This document shows, piece after piece, positions 20,925-31,700 of a stretch of DNA of 35,346 bases (its first letter is position 1; each line of letters begins with the position of its first letter). Under the pieces are notes generated by a model. It had not been told where the DNA came from and did not search any database. It worked only from the letters and a program-made list of their open reading frames with translations. Source of the DNA: Acanthaster planci (Eukaryota > Echinodermata > Asteroidea > Valvatida > Acanthasteridae); assembly GCF_001949145.1 (NCBI RefSeq), contig NW_019091440.1, positions 840,156 to 875,501 of the forward strand, written 5' to 3'. A program made the translations under genes and the position numbers.

Positions 20925-21748
20925 AGGATACTTAGGAGCATCAGATGGTACATGTGTACATACATATGTCCCACCCTGTGGTACTTGTACATGCAAACCA
21001 ATTCGTTCATGGTTTGGGTGAGAAGCAATCCCAACCATCTCTGCATGGAGAGATTAACCCTAACCTTCCCAACCACACAGAATTGGACACCAGTAAAGTG
21101 TGAGTGTGTGAATTTGTGGCACTGGGTACTGTACCCCTAAACTGCTTGTGCTTCAACATGGGTTCAGGCATACCCAAAATGAACAGAGTCCATCAGTTTT
21201 TGTGCACAGTTTACCATATGGTGTTGGAATTTGTTTGAATGGGTATGGTTCCGAGAAAATCACTCTGAGTTAGGATTAAAATGTGGTAGATTTCACAGGA
21301 TATCGTGTGGCACGACAAGGGGACGTGGCAGTGAACGGTAGACACTGTACATGTATATGCCTGGGGATTGTACATCCGTGTTGTGAGGCTCGTTAAAAAA
21401 AAAGAGAGAGAAAGATGGAAACACCCCTGTCAATGTGCACTGTATATTCATTAAAATTGCAGCTCGTTACTGGCAGTTTATATGCAAACCGACTGGAATG
21501 CTCATTAGGAATTCCCTGTCCTAGTCATCAATATTGATCTTTGTCACACGTGCACGTGCATATACAGTGCGCTTCATGATGCCAGTCAGGAGTTTGGCTC
21601 AAGAATACCTTGGTGTTTAGTGTAATTTACAAGCTTTCCCGTTGATAGTGTTGCAGATTGGGATGAACATGTTTACGCTGTACATGTACATATGTTGTAA
21701 GTTTAGTTTTGAAGCGTTTGGGTATGTAACAGTGTTTGAGTGTGCACA

Positions 21749-22158
21749 TTAGCCCCAATCCTCCAAAATCCTGTTCTGCAAAGTGGAGGAATTTGGAGGG
21801 TTCAGGGTGTATGGCAAAAGTGCATGGCTGATTTCAAAGGATGCCATACAATGTACGTGAAGGTCGTGGATCTTATGTTATTTTGTGCTTATAGTCAAGC
21901 ACAAATTCAGCCCGATATTTCTTTTGAATCAACTGCACAGTTCAAGAGTGCCATTCGCACTGCCTCAACATAATGGCCGGAATTGCCGGAGGATTTTGAA
22001 GGATTTGGGCAATTAGGCACACTTCCAAATGACATTTTCAAGAACTTTCGGAGGATTTCGGAGGATTTGGGCTGAATGCAATTTTTTCAAGTTAAATATC
22101 GGAGGATTTAAGAGGATTCAGGATGGTACCTAGTAAAAAGACCTAGGGGGTTAGGGTA
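21749..22158 (+). mobile_element. GGAGGATT-family element, copy 2
   Basis: It carries the same landmarks as copy 1: CAATCCTCCAAAATCC at the left, AAAAGTGCATGGCTGATTTC, GCCATTCGCACTGCCTCAAC, several GGAGGATTT words, and the right end CCTAGGGGGTTAGGG. The nearest relatives lie within 2 kb. Confidence 0.7.
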
Positions 22159-22681
22159 CATGTATGTGTGTACCACAGAGCTATATTAAATTATAGATGT
22201 ACATGTACAAACTCCCCATAGAGAAAATATTGACGCCGTCCTGAGCGCAGACATTTTGGAGCGATGTGCGTGCTTGTAGAACATTTAAAATCAGATACAT
22301 GTAGAATGAATATTGAATTGTGGATTCTAAATGCAACGTGCGTCAGGTACCAATAAAATCTGTCAAAAAAAAGTCACTTTAAAATTTATCTGTAGTGCGC
22401 ATACATGTTCATGTATGTGTACGTGCATGTGTTTGTGTTTTTGGCGCAGAGCAAAATGAAACGCTCATTTGTGTGTTAGTTTCTGGCGTGTCGGCTTTGT
22501 TTGTGAATCGTTTTAGAATACAGACGCAGATGTGGAAGACTCGTTGCTGACAAAAGCTCTACAGAATTCCGAGTTTTCCAGGTTTGTGCACAAACATGGA
22601 TGCGCCCAGCAGGCATCATTTTGGACTGGTACACGAGACAGCGCTCTCGTACCGCACCTCTCTGATATCTACAGATTGTTG
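22159..22681. other. Spacer between GGAGGATT copies 2 and 3
   Basis: No gene is recognised. The segment near 22590-22650 (CAAACATGGATGCGCCCAGC, AGGCATCATTTTGG, ACAGCGCTCTCGT) loosely resembles 30610-30655. Confidence 0.35.
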
Positions 22682-23060
22682 TTAACCCTAACCCCCTAGG
22701 TCCTTTTGCTAGGGACCTTCCTCAATCCTCCAAAATCCTCCAATTTGGGGGGGGTGAAAAAATTAGATTCTCCCTCAATCCTCCAAAATTTCTCGAAAAT
22801 GAGGTGTGCCTGCAGCCTCAGTCCTTCCAAATCCTTCCTCAATTCCTGTCATGTTGAGGCAGTGCGAATGGCATTCTTGAGCAGTGCGGTTGATTCAAAA
22901 GAAATACCGGGCTGAATTTGTGCATGATTAACTAAGCAATAACAACACAAGGTCTCACCCATGACCTTCATGGGTGGCACTTTAGCCGTTCACCCTCAGT
23001 CAGGATCCACAATCCTCCAAAACCGCCTGAAGAATTTTGGAGGATTGAGGAGGGTTAGGT
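22682..23060 (-). mobile_element. GGAGGATT-family element, copy 3 (inverted)
   Basis: This is the reverse orientation. It starts TTAACCCTAACCCCCTAGGT with CCTTTTGCTAGGGACC, then the complement of the core (GAATGGCATTCTTGAGCAGT, GAAATACCGGGCTGAATTTG), and ends GGAGGATTGAGGAGGGTTAG. It is the copy with the best preserved TTAACCCTAACCCCC terminus. Confidence 0.7.
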
Positions 23061-23463
23061 TGATACCAGTACGTGTACGGTGGTCCTTAGAAAAAAGGTT
23101 GTCTACTCATCACGTCAAGCACTATCATCTACATGCAGTATGTGCATTGTTACAAGATTCGTTCGTTCGCCCATTCTCAAAAGTGTACACGATACAGAAA
23201 CTACGTGTGCTTGGATCTGTAGTACTTTGGCGAGCAGAGAGTCTTAACCTGTTCAAATGATTTGTTCTGAGTACTGAAACTGGCGCTGTTAAGTCATTTA
23301 TTTTTGTTTTGGTTGGAATGATCAAGCCCATCCATTCATGTCGTGCAACATGTGAGGGCCGGCGCATTTGCATGGAAACCGAAATAAGCCTGATCAGAAC
23401 TCTGTGTATATGTACATGGCCGTGTACATGTACATGCACCTGTCTTGCTGTACGCTGCATTAA

Positions 23464-23828
23464 TTTAATCCTAATCACCTCAATCCTTCAAAATCCTTGG
23501 GGCGAATTTGGAGGACTGAGACACTATGGCCCAATTGCATCGCTGATTGGGAGGGACGCTTTGTCTCAAGGTTGTGGGTTAGACCTTGCGTTGTTTATGT
23601 TAGCTATGCATAAATTCATGCCCACAGTATTCATGTACATGTTTGTGAAACCCTCCGTACTGTTCCATGCACTGCCTCAACATGAAGACAGGAATTGCCG
23701 GAGGATTTTGAAGGATTGAGTCAGTGGGCACCCCCTACAGAACATATCAAGAAACAAGAAATATCGGAGGATTGTGGAAGACTGAGGCTGTATCCTTGCC
23801 AAAAGGGCCTAGGCAGTTTAACCCTAAG
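23464..23828 (+). mobile_element. GGAGGATT-family element, copy 4
   Basis: Landmarks in order: CAATCCTTCAAAATCCTTGG, GGTTGTGGGTTAGACCTTG, CACTGCCTCAACATGAAGAC, AGGAATTGCCGGAGGATTTT, and the end AAAAGGGCCTAGGC with TTTAACCCTAA. It is the most diverged of the long copies, with a TACATGTA word inserted in its core. Confidence 0.65.
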
Positions 23829-25799
23829 GATCCTATTGATAAACAGAGTCCAACTGTTTACATGCATGTGCATGTACATATCGTATATACTTCACATACA
23901 TGTACATATGCACAGCTTCTACGGTGTATGGTGTTGAGTTCACAGGGACGTAGAAGATTGCTAGTAATGTAAATCATCCCTGAGTGTCGGGGTGGAAAAA
24001 TCAATGTAATAACCTGGTTTTTTTTTTCAAGACAAATTCTGTTTAACTTTCTACTGGTTACACCTTCCAATTTAACCCTACTTTCAAGGATTCCATTTTT
24101 AAAATAACGTAAACCTGTAAGTCCGAAGTAAATTACACCTAAAATGTAGACTGTTAGAGAAGCGTTCACATGCTTCATGCATCCGTAATCATGGTAATGG
24201 ACTAAACGTGTACATCATGTACAAGTCCATGTATGGTACACGCACATGTAAAATACACAGTACATGGGATGTACTGTACGTGTATGCGGTGGGGTGACTA
24301 ACTTTAGTCAGACCTGGGCAGGATGTTTTTCATTTACGTCATTATTTCTAAGATTGAGAGTGTCTCACATTACATGTGTAAGGGCTGGGATTACCACATA
24401 ATCACCTTCACTAAATAACACCTGAATTTGGCAAGCCAAGTTGCCTACATGTACATGGGCATGTGTAGGATTCGACTGCTAAATTTGCGGTACGCGAGTC
24501 ATTTCCGTCAGTGACAAAATTGTCTTGTGTCCATGAATTTGAAGTCAGCTCTTGTTCCATATTCCTTCTTGTGCTCGTTCGTAGTTGGAGTTCACCGAGT
24601 ATTTGGGCAAATAAGCTTTTCTGTTTTGCTGTTGGACGAGTCGTCATCCTTCAGACATGCCTCATGTCATGCGTGGATTTCTGCCCCCAAGCTCATTGCA
24701 CTGTCAGATTTCTGCTCATCAAAACTGCCAGTGTTTTGTAGCCAAAGGTCATGAAGACCCGCATCGGCACATCGACGTGTCGTGCCAGTCAAGCGCTGGT
24801 TTCGTTTCGCTGGCTTTTGGTACAGGAAAAGGAAATGCCTCCCTAAACTTAATTTAGAAATGAGGAAGAGAGAAGGAATTATGTACACAGTACAATGTCA
24901 CGATGAAGGCGATGTGTTGTGTACTCATCAGTGGAGCATGTCGTCATCGCTGCCGAGAGGAATAGCCGTGAGATGTCTGTACTAGAAAGGATTTATTCAA
25001 AGGGACCCCGGTAGACATTGTAGAGTGGACTATGCCTTGTGTGCACTTATTTTTGTCTGAAGCAACACAGCTGCACGAAGCCTGAAGGTTTTTGCTTAGT
25101 CCGACAGTCCTCAATTGTCCAATTCTTGAAGGAAGTACCGTTAACAACCAGTTTGTTAAACTTGGACATGTTGGAGCTCGGTAGTACTGCTCTGTAGGAC
25201 ATGTACTTGGATAAAATTCATTTTTTTAAAGTGTGATCTTTCTCGACACAGTCTGGAGGTCAGCGTTGTGACACTCTCATTCGGCCTGGTGCATTTCTAC
25301 ATGGGTGGCCACGTTCATAAATTTGCCCAATCACAAACTTGCATGTAGAGTGCTCAGGGGCTATCTCGGCAATTTCGCAGGGAGTCTGCTGTAGTGCCGT
25401 GATCGTTGTTGAACCCAGCGATGACTTGGTCAGTCGTCCCTCAGAAGGCTGCAAATGGTCCAGTCAACTTAGAACAGGAAATCTGTTCAGTAAAATGGGA
25501 TGAAAAACCGGCCACTGGCCATCTGCTCTAACCGACAATTTGCTGCTGTTTATTATTTGTGTCAGTACAGCTGCTGGTACCTTGCAGCTTCATGTACATA
25601 TGTACGTTATGTGCTCGGGTACCAGTGATAATACCGGATGCAGAGTTTGGCTTTGTCATGTACATGTGCAGTATGTAAGGCTGCGTCCCAAACGGTTGTC
25701 TGGAGCTACATGTAGGTCTAGGCCTTCACTTCATTGGAGATATGCAGAGTCGTGCAAACAATAAACGTAGCCGTAGCCCTGGAAGCCCATTTTGGACAC
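23829..25799. other. Intergenic DNA upstream of ARF6, no confident gene
   Basis: Dense ACATGTACATGT words at 23860-23905 and 24205-24275. Several open frames of 60-78 codons occur on both strands between 24411 and 25454. None shows a recognisable motif or consistent splice sites. Confidence 0.35.
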
Positions 25800-26106
25800 A
25801 GCCATTCTGTTTTTCCCAAGCCGGAGCAGCCTATTGGCTGCAGAGTGTCAAGTGATCTGACTTGCCATTTGGGGATTTGCGGCAAACCCTCGATAACTTC
25901 ATGAGATTGGTACCCGTAGCCGCAGCATGTGTTTATTTAGAAACCAACTTTGTGACATCAGATTTCTTCTTTGTTTTCCTTTTTAGGTGTTTGTTGTTGC
26001 CTAGGAAACGGCGCCGTAATCCGGCTGTAGGAGAGGGCGTTTTTTAAAGAAACCTTTTTTTTTTAATCGGTCAAGCGAGGGCGCTCCCGCGACAGAACCT
26101 TCCAAG
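25800..26106 (+). promoter_or_regulatory. Probable ARF6 promoter / 5' UTR region
   Basis: This block before the ARF6 ATG is relatively CpG-rich and contains an inverted CCAAT box (ATTGG at 25833-25837). A strong polypyrimidine tract ending in TTTTTAG at 25986 resembles a splice acceptor. Either the start lies in this block, or a 5' UTR intron ends at 25986 and the UTR runs into exon 1. I cannot separate these possibilities. Confidence 0.4.
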
Positions 26107-26188
26107 ATGGGGAAGATGCTATCGAAGATTTTCGGCACGAAAGAGATGCGTATTCTCATGTTGGGGCTGGACGCATCTGGAAAGACGA
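26107..26188 (+). CDS. ARF6: ARF6 exon 1
   Basis: It encodes [20 protein letters not shown] followed by LDASGKT and the first base of Thr28. The donor is ACGA|GTATCC. This donor is forced by the frame, since only it restores [12 protein letters not shown] with exon 2. Confidence 0.96.
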
Positions 26189-28718
26189 GTATCCTTGAGA
26201 TGTATTTGATATGCTTGCAAATAAACCTTTTGCCAGTTAAATTTGAATAAAATCTGGTACACTGAGTTTTTTAAATTCATGCGAACATAACAATTGGCAT
26301 TCTCCATACTAAAAACCACTGTTGCTATACCTTGTGATTCGGGGCAAGCTTTTGCTTAGTTGCATAAGAGACGCCTTGCAACAATACACTGTTCTCAATG
26401 GAAAAGAACGGCTCAAAGGAACCAGTCCATTCTAGAGATGGTGGTCGCTAAGCAAAAGCTTGCCCCGAATCATGAGGTATAGCAACAGTGTATTTAGTCT
26501 GGGGAATTCAAGTTATGTTTGCGTGCAATCAGATAACTCAGTGTTCCAGATTTTAGTCAAATTTAACTCGCAAATGGCTTATTGGAGCGATTCACATAAA
26601 TGACATCAAGCCACATTGGAGGGGCGGGGTCAGCAGAAGCTCTCAAGACATTGTGTGGGGGAAAAAAAGAGGGGCTTTGGGGGCAGATTTTGGGGGTTTG
26701 GGTGTAATCAGGGGGCCCGTTTGTTTCACATGGATCTGAATCGTGATCAGTGATCCCAAAGCTAGTTCGTGCTATCCATTAGGCGGGTTCTGGAGTCAGT
26801 GAACCAATGTCAGATCACTGATTGCGATCTGGATCCGCGTGAAACGAACAGGCCCATAGTACAGCATTCCGCCGTGCGGATGGTTGTTTTCCTTACATTA
26901 CTGTTCGTTCTTCAGCCATTTTGTACAAATTAAAACTGGGTCAGTCAGTCACCACGATACCAACGGTTGGCTTCAACGTAGAGACGGTGTCATTTAAGAA
27001 GACAAAGTTCAACGTTTGGGTGAGTGAATGTAGAACTTGATTTGACTGGAAAGTTCATTGCGTTTCTTTTGACGTATTGTGGCATGAAGGTACATATGTT
27101 CTGTGTCTTCCGAAACATGGATCAAAGTTTGGCTGTCTCACCTTCTCGGGTTTTGTTTCTGACTTTGAAACGACTTGTAATCCTTTCAAACTGGAATTCC
27201 AAACGCAAATGTTTCATTTTTTTTTGGCAGAGCAGTAGTTGACGTTATGATGTTGACAGTGTTGGCCCTGTTTAAACATGTAATTCTACTCGCAAAATTT
27301 ACAAAGAAACTATCTTAATGAGCCAGTTCGGTATTTCCGACAGGGCATGCTCAGTGCGAGGCTATTCGGGAAGAGCTACGCAGGCGCACAGAATGTTTTC
27401 CTATCAGTGAAGCCATACGCTAACCCATGCATGCGCTCTGTTCCCAAAAGACCTTGGCTTTTTGAAATACTAAATTGGTATTGGAGATTATGTAATGGCC
27501 CTAGCCACAACCCAAGTGTCGGTATGCATATAAGTTATTGACATCATAATGTGTTATTTCTTACATGTTGTATGTCACTTAAAAACTGCTTTCTGACCGA
27601 CACTTTGCCGTAGTGCCAAGAATTTGAACATTCGATCAAATTGCCAGTGGCGTAGTCAAATGATTGGTCATTCGATCCTATCCAACCTTACCTCCATTGG
27701 TTTTTTTTTTCCTCCCTGCACCCCATGACAGGACGTAGGTGGCCAAGACAAGATCCGACCTCTCTGGCGGCATTACTACACGGGAACGCAGGGTCTTATT
27801 TTCGTAGTGGACTGCGCCGACAGGGACAGGATAGACGAGGCGAGACAAGAGCTTCACCGGATAATCAACGACAGGGAAATGAAGGACGCGGTCATCTTAA
27901 TATTTGCTAACAAGCAAGATTTACCCGACGGTAAGACGACCACCAACTGCATGTGTATGGGTCATCCCATGAGGTTGGGGCACAATTTGTGACGGTGTCC
28001 TGGTTACCTGGGTAACTTTTTTACCACCTGTCATGACCTGTAGACTAGGTCATATACTCAGTAAAATACCACACACCTCTGTATCCACCCTTGCAAGATG
28101 CATAATTTGGAATCCACATGCAGGGAAATAGCTGTTCATTTTTACAGAACCCATGTAACAATGGACGAAAATTATGTCCCAACCTTAACTTAAATAGAGC
28201 AGTGTCGTGCCAATGCCATTTGGAATGACGATAGCGCACTATACCCTGTTGAGCTTAAGAAGGCCTTGCCGTGTTGAATTCGATGTGCCAAGCAGAATCC
28301 CACCAAGCTGTTGCTGTGCTATTGCTGAGCCTAACTTACAAAAAAAATTAAATCCTTTGAGTTTAGCGAGGCAGTAGCACGGCATATAGCCTAGGCCTCA
28401 GTGTTTGCAATGCTAAGAACAAGAAAAACATCGGCCGATTGAGCCACAGTGGCTTAGGACAGACTTTCCCGTTTGGTACTTCGTAGCGGTTATGATCGTC
28501 AACCAGGCTCTCGCGAAACTAACATTACGAGGCATCCAGTAAACAGATTTTTTGTTTTCTGCATCTCTCTTGCAGCGATGAGGCCACACGAGATCCAGGA
28601 GAAACTCGGTCTAACGAGGATCCGCGACCGCAACTGGTTCGTCCAGCCGTCCTGCGCGACGTCGGGCGACGGCCTCTTTGAGGGACTCACATGGTTGTCG
28701 TCAAACGCCAAAAATTAA
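26107..28718 (+). CDS. ARF6: ADP-ribosylation factor 6 small GTPase (whole gene, 4 coding exons)
   Basis: ARF6 is a myristoylated Ras-superfamily GTPase that cycles at the plasma membrane and endosomes and controls recycling, actin remodelling and phosphoinositide synthesis. The exons 26107-26188, 26916-27019, 27732-27930 and 28576-28718 splice by GT-AG to 528 nt: 175 residues plus TAA, the standard ARF6 length. Visible features: Gly2 for myristoylation; N-terminal GKMLSKIFG, typical of ARF6 rather than ARF1; P-loop GLDASGKT (20-27); the ARF6-specific QSV at 37-39; switch I Thr44 in IPTVGF; switch II WDVGGQ with Gln67; NKQD 122-125; SCAT near 154-157. All catalytic residues are intact. Ser24 replaces the usual Ala in the P-loop. 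The start context AAGATGG has a purine at -3 and G at +4. Confidence 0.97.
26214..26590. mobile_element. Long-TIR palindromic element in ARF6 intron 1
   Basis: The two arms are about 140 bp each (26214-26359 and 26448-26590) and are imperfect inverted copies. They match strongly at AGTTAAATTTG, AAAATCTGG, CACTGAGTT, GTTGCTATACC and GATTCGGGGCAAGCTTTTGC, around an ~88 bp loop. It starts only ~25 bp after the exon 1 donor. It is non-coding. Confidence 0.75.
26671..26716 (+). repeat. G-rich tract in ARF6 intron 1
   Basis: Five G-runs of three to five bases (GGGGCTTTGGGGG, then TTTTGGGGGTTTGGG, then CAGGGGG) lie within ~45 bp on the coding strand, compatible with a G-quadruplex in the pre-mRNA. 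Confidence 0.4.
26713..26855. mobile_element. Palindromic GGCCTGTTTG element, copy 2 (ARF6 intron 1)
   Basis: The ends are GGCCCGTTTGTTTCACATGG and GCGTGAAACGAACAGGCCC. The interior (AGCTAGTTCGTGCTATCC, TCTGGAGTCAGTGAACCAAT) is the reverse complement of copy 1. It is a ~145 bp non-coding MITE. Confidence 0.75.
26916..27019 (+). CDS. ARF6: ARF6 exon 2
   Basis: The acceptor is TTCTTCAG and the donor TTTGG|GTGAGT. It encodes [20 protein letters not shown] and [14 protein letters not shown], covering switch I and the interswitch. It ends exactly at Trp62. Confidence 0.96.
27732..27930 (+). CDS. ARF6: ARF6 exon 3
   Basis: The acceptor is CCATGACAG and the donor CCGACG|GTAAGA. It encodes [60 protein letters not shown] and KQDLPD. 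It carries switch II with catalytic Gln67 and the NKQD guanine-specificity motif. Confidence 0.97.
28576..28718 (+). CDS. ARF6: ARF6 exon 4 with stop codon
   Basis: The acceptor is TCTCTTGCAG. It completes Ala129, then encodes [40 protein letters not shown] and SSNAKN, with TAA at 28716-28718. SCAT is the G5 loop. The C terminus is slightly diverged from the vertebrate form but is not extended. Confidence 0.97.
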
Positions 28719-28748
28719 CGGATCCTATCCCTTCCTGTTTTCTACTTT

Positions 28749-28766
28749 ATGTATGTATGTATGTAC
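28749..28766 (+). repeat. ATGT tetranucleotide microsatellite in ARF6 3' UTR
   Basis: Four to five ATGT units (TATGTATGTATGTATGTA) are followed by CCTACCTACC, about 30 bp after the ARF6 stop codon. Confidence 0.6.
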
Positions 28767-31700
28767 CTACCTACCAGTCTTATGGGTCCACCTTTTGTTT
28801 CCTTTTTCCTTTTGGTTTCACATGCATTTTTGGTGACTTCAAACTACCAGGATGTGGCTTTTCTGGGGGAGGGCGGGGCATTAGGGCGTGGTTTGGGGCG
28901 TGGCACCCGTTGCTTTGGAAGCCATTACAGGACCCTCCCCACTGCAGGTGTAAATTTAGATGTAGACAGGTGGAATTCTAGTTCATGCGTTTCCTCTTTG
29001 TCGAGCGGGGCTGCGAATATTCGCCAGAAAGTTTTGCATGCGCTTTGAAACGGAAGGTCATCGAACGCACGCTCCTGTTGGCTGTTGAGCAGTGACTGCC
29101 GACATCTCACATGTAAGACTAAGGCCAGTATCGGTTTGTGTTGCTCAAGGACACTTTTCTTTAGAAGGAATGCAACTGTGCCCGACTGAAGGCAGCTAAG
29201 CCGACGTTTAAAAGTGGGATGTTTATGTTTCTGTAAAGGGCGGATGGAAACTGCTGCAAGGGAAGTACGTTCAGCGTGTACACCGTTCACAACATACTAT
29301 CCACCAGATTGTTTGCACTTGTTAACCCTAACCCTGCCGGACAGCAGACACTGCAAAGTCTTGCTCAGCGAGCTGGTCCTGTTGAACAATGCCACTGTTG
29401 GATCTTGTGGTGACTGGTAACCACAGACTCCCAGGCCGTTTGGTCTTGGGGAGAGTTGACCTGTTGAATCTTGTTACACTGGGCAGGCAAGCTACTATGA
29501 CAAAGGACCCAGACTGATTTGTCTGGCAGGGTTTTGAGCCAAAACACCCCGGAGGGATAGGTTAACTTTCTTGTGCCAGAAACAGAATGTGGTGTGAACA
29601 TTCAAAAAGCAAATTCTTGTTAGATGATAGCAGCTATAATGTCCCCAAAAGATATGTATACCTCTGTACGTCAGGACATCATTGCAAAGTGACCACATCT
29701 ATGCTGTGGAAGAGATAGCTCGAAACCTGTCGAAAGAGTCTTGACCGGTCCTTTAACCCCTTTGCTACGGAGGACTGCTACTACCGCACCGTTGTGCGAG
29801 GATTAGTGCACACCACACATACAGTCTATTCACCATGCAGCTGCTGGTTCAATGGGGCCTGCTGCTGGACAAAGCCCTCCATTCACGGCATGCCGCAGCC
29901 CAGCAGTCGGGGTCAAAATAATTCGGCCATGAAGGGGTTAAAGACCACACACAACAGGAAAAAAATAACAAATGCTGAAGGCTGTGTGGTTTTCCTGAAA
30001 ATGAATTCGACTCGGCGGAAAGCCAAGCGCACATTTTAATTGAATGATTTTCTAATTTGCTGGGTTGGTGGTAAGGATTATATTGTAAATAGTAATTTTT
30101 TTTCTTACTGGAAATAATTTGTTGTATTGTTATTGGTTTATTTATCTTTGTTTTATTTTCTGTTCTTTTTTTTCTGTGGTTTATTGAATTTTTTGGGGGG
30201 TCATTTTTACGGTGTGACAAGAAAAGTATAATGGAATTAAAGGAAGATGTATTTGGAGGTTTTTCTCGTGGAGATGGGTGGACGTGAGAAAAAATTGGCC
30301 GTAGGTTGACTTGCTCAAGGAAGTGGCCCGATTGTATCGCTTTATATTTAATGCACAGCATTAGGAAACTAGATTAAAGAGGACGAAAAAATGCTGCACA
30401 CTTTTTCTTTGCAGGGTTTTTGCACTGGAAGTCAGCTCGATGTGCTTTGCGGGCTGAGCAGGCAGGGCATTAGGGGGGGGCGTCAATTTCATGAACCACT
30501 TGCCAAGGGTATTATTCCACTTGGACCTTGTCCCCCGGGCGCATTACTGTTAACGACCTAAATGACCGACTTTGCAAAACAAAACTCTTGAGTTTCCCGT
30601 AGAGTTGTGCTGAAACATTGATGCACCGAGCAGGCATCACTTGGCAGAGCGCTCTAGTGATTTGTAGCTCTATGATGGTTGCCCACCTAAAACAAACGTA
30701 AATCATTACTCTTGTAGTCACACACATACCAAAACTTTGTCTCCCTTTGGAGACAAGGTTGTATTTCATGCACTAAAACACACAGATCATTGCACGCCGA
30801 ACTTCAATCTTGAAATGTTTTCAGCAAGCACTGTGCAGGCCGTCATTGCATCAATGGGACCGTTTCAGTTGGTCAGACATGTCAGGACCGAGTCGTAGAG
30901 ATAAAATTTGTCCGTGTAAAGATGTTGCTTCCCCCCTGCCGAGACATCTGTGGTTTCACAGGAAGGAGTCAGGATTCTTGCCCGCAGATGGTGCCGGTTT
31001 TCTGGTCAACATATTTCTGTAATAAGAGTTTGTCATTTACTGCAGAAAAAGCTAGAGCCTTGAAGTTGGGACCTTGTTGCTTTTCAGCCCAAATTCTCGC
31101 TGAACGGGAAACAACTTTGCGTACTTCGCATGTCTCTCTCTGCCACACAGTCTCCCGATGTTGAGCTTTTTTTCAGCTTTTCTCTGCACCTTTCTCTAAT
31201 CTGAATTTGTGATCTCGTGTACCTGATGTACAAACCGTGTGTGCACCTGGCACCTCCCAAGTGAGATGCTGGAAAAACAGCAAGTCCAGAATGTTAGCTT
31301 GTTCTCAACGGTTCAAAGATAAACATGATAGTTTTCTGGAAATTCCAAATCACTTTTTTTTCCGCAGATCCACATGGTTGACACACCACAAACGGGGTGG
31401 CTGGCGTGTCTCTCACTGAAGTTCTATTATAAGTCTTCCTTTCCGGCCGAATTCGTTGGATCCAATTCACCAAAGTCTCTAAATGAAATAGCCCTCACAT
31501 GTACATGTTCCCAAACCATGCAGCAATTTCAAACCGCCCCAAAACAAATCAAAAATATGACTAATCTTTCTTCCATTGCCATTTGAGGCGACTTGGTGTC
31601 AAGATATTTGTTTGTTTCCTTGGTGGCATTTTAATTTCTGTGTTTATCATTTCACGTGTATTGTTATCCTTTATGTAAATGTCAATGTATAAAAATACAA

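Noticed and set aside
20670-21140. 156-codon plus-strand open frame
   Set aside because: Its first half is a MITE with 45 bp inverted ends and its second half contains TACATGTA-derived residues.
24411-25454. Cluster of 64-78 codon minus-strand frames upstream of ARF6
   Set aside because: Individually protein-like, but they do not join by splice sites into one frame and match no family I know; chance frames of this length are common here.
26189-26214. ARF6 exon 1 reading on past 26188
   Set aside because: Reading through gives residues after SIL that do not fit ARF6, and only the donor at 26189 restores [12 protein letters not shown] with exon 2.
28925-29290. 121-codon minus-strand frame just after ARF6
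   Set aside because: Lies in the probable ARF6 3' UTR; no motif or conserved context visible.
29849-30361. 170-codon minus-strand open frame downstream of ARF6
   Set aside because: It is a Lys/Asn/Ile-rich low-complexity translation of the complement of a T-rich, UTR-like stretch; no motif and no splice context.
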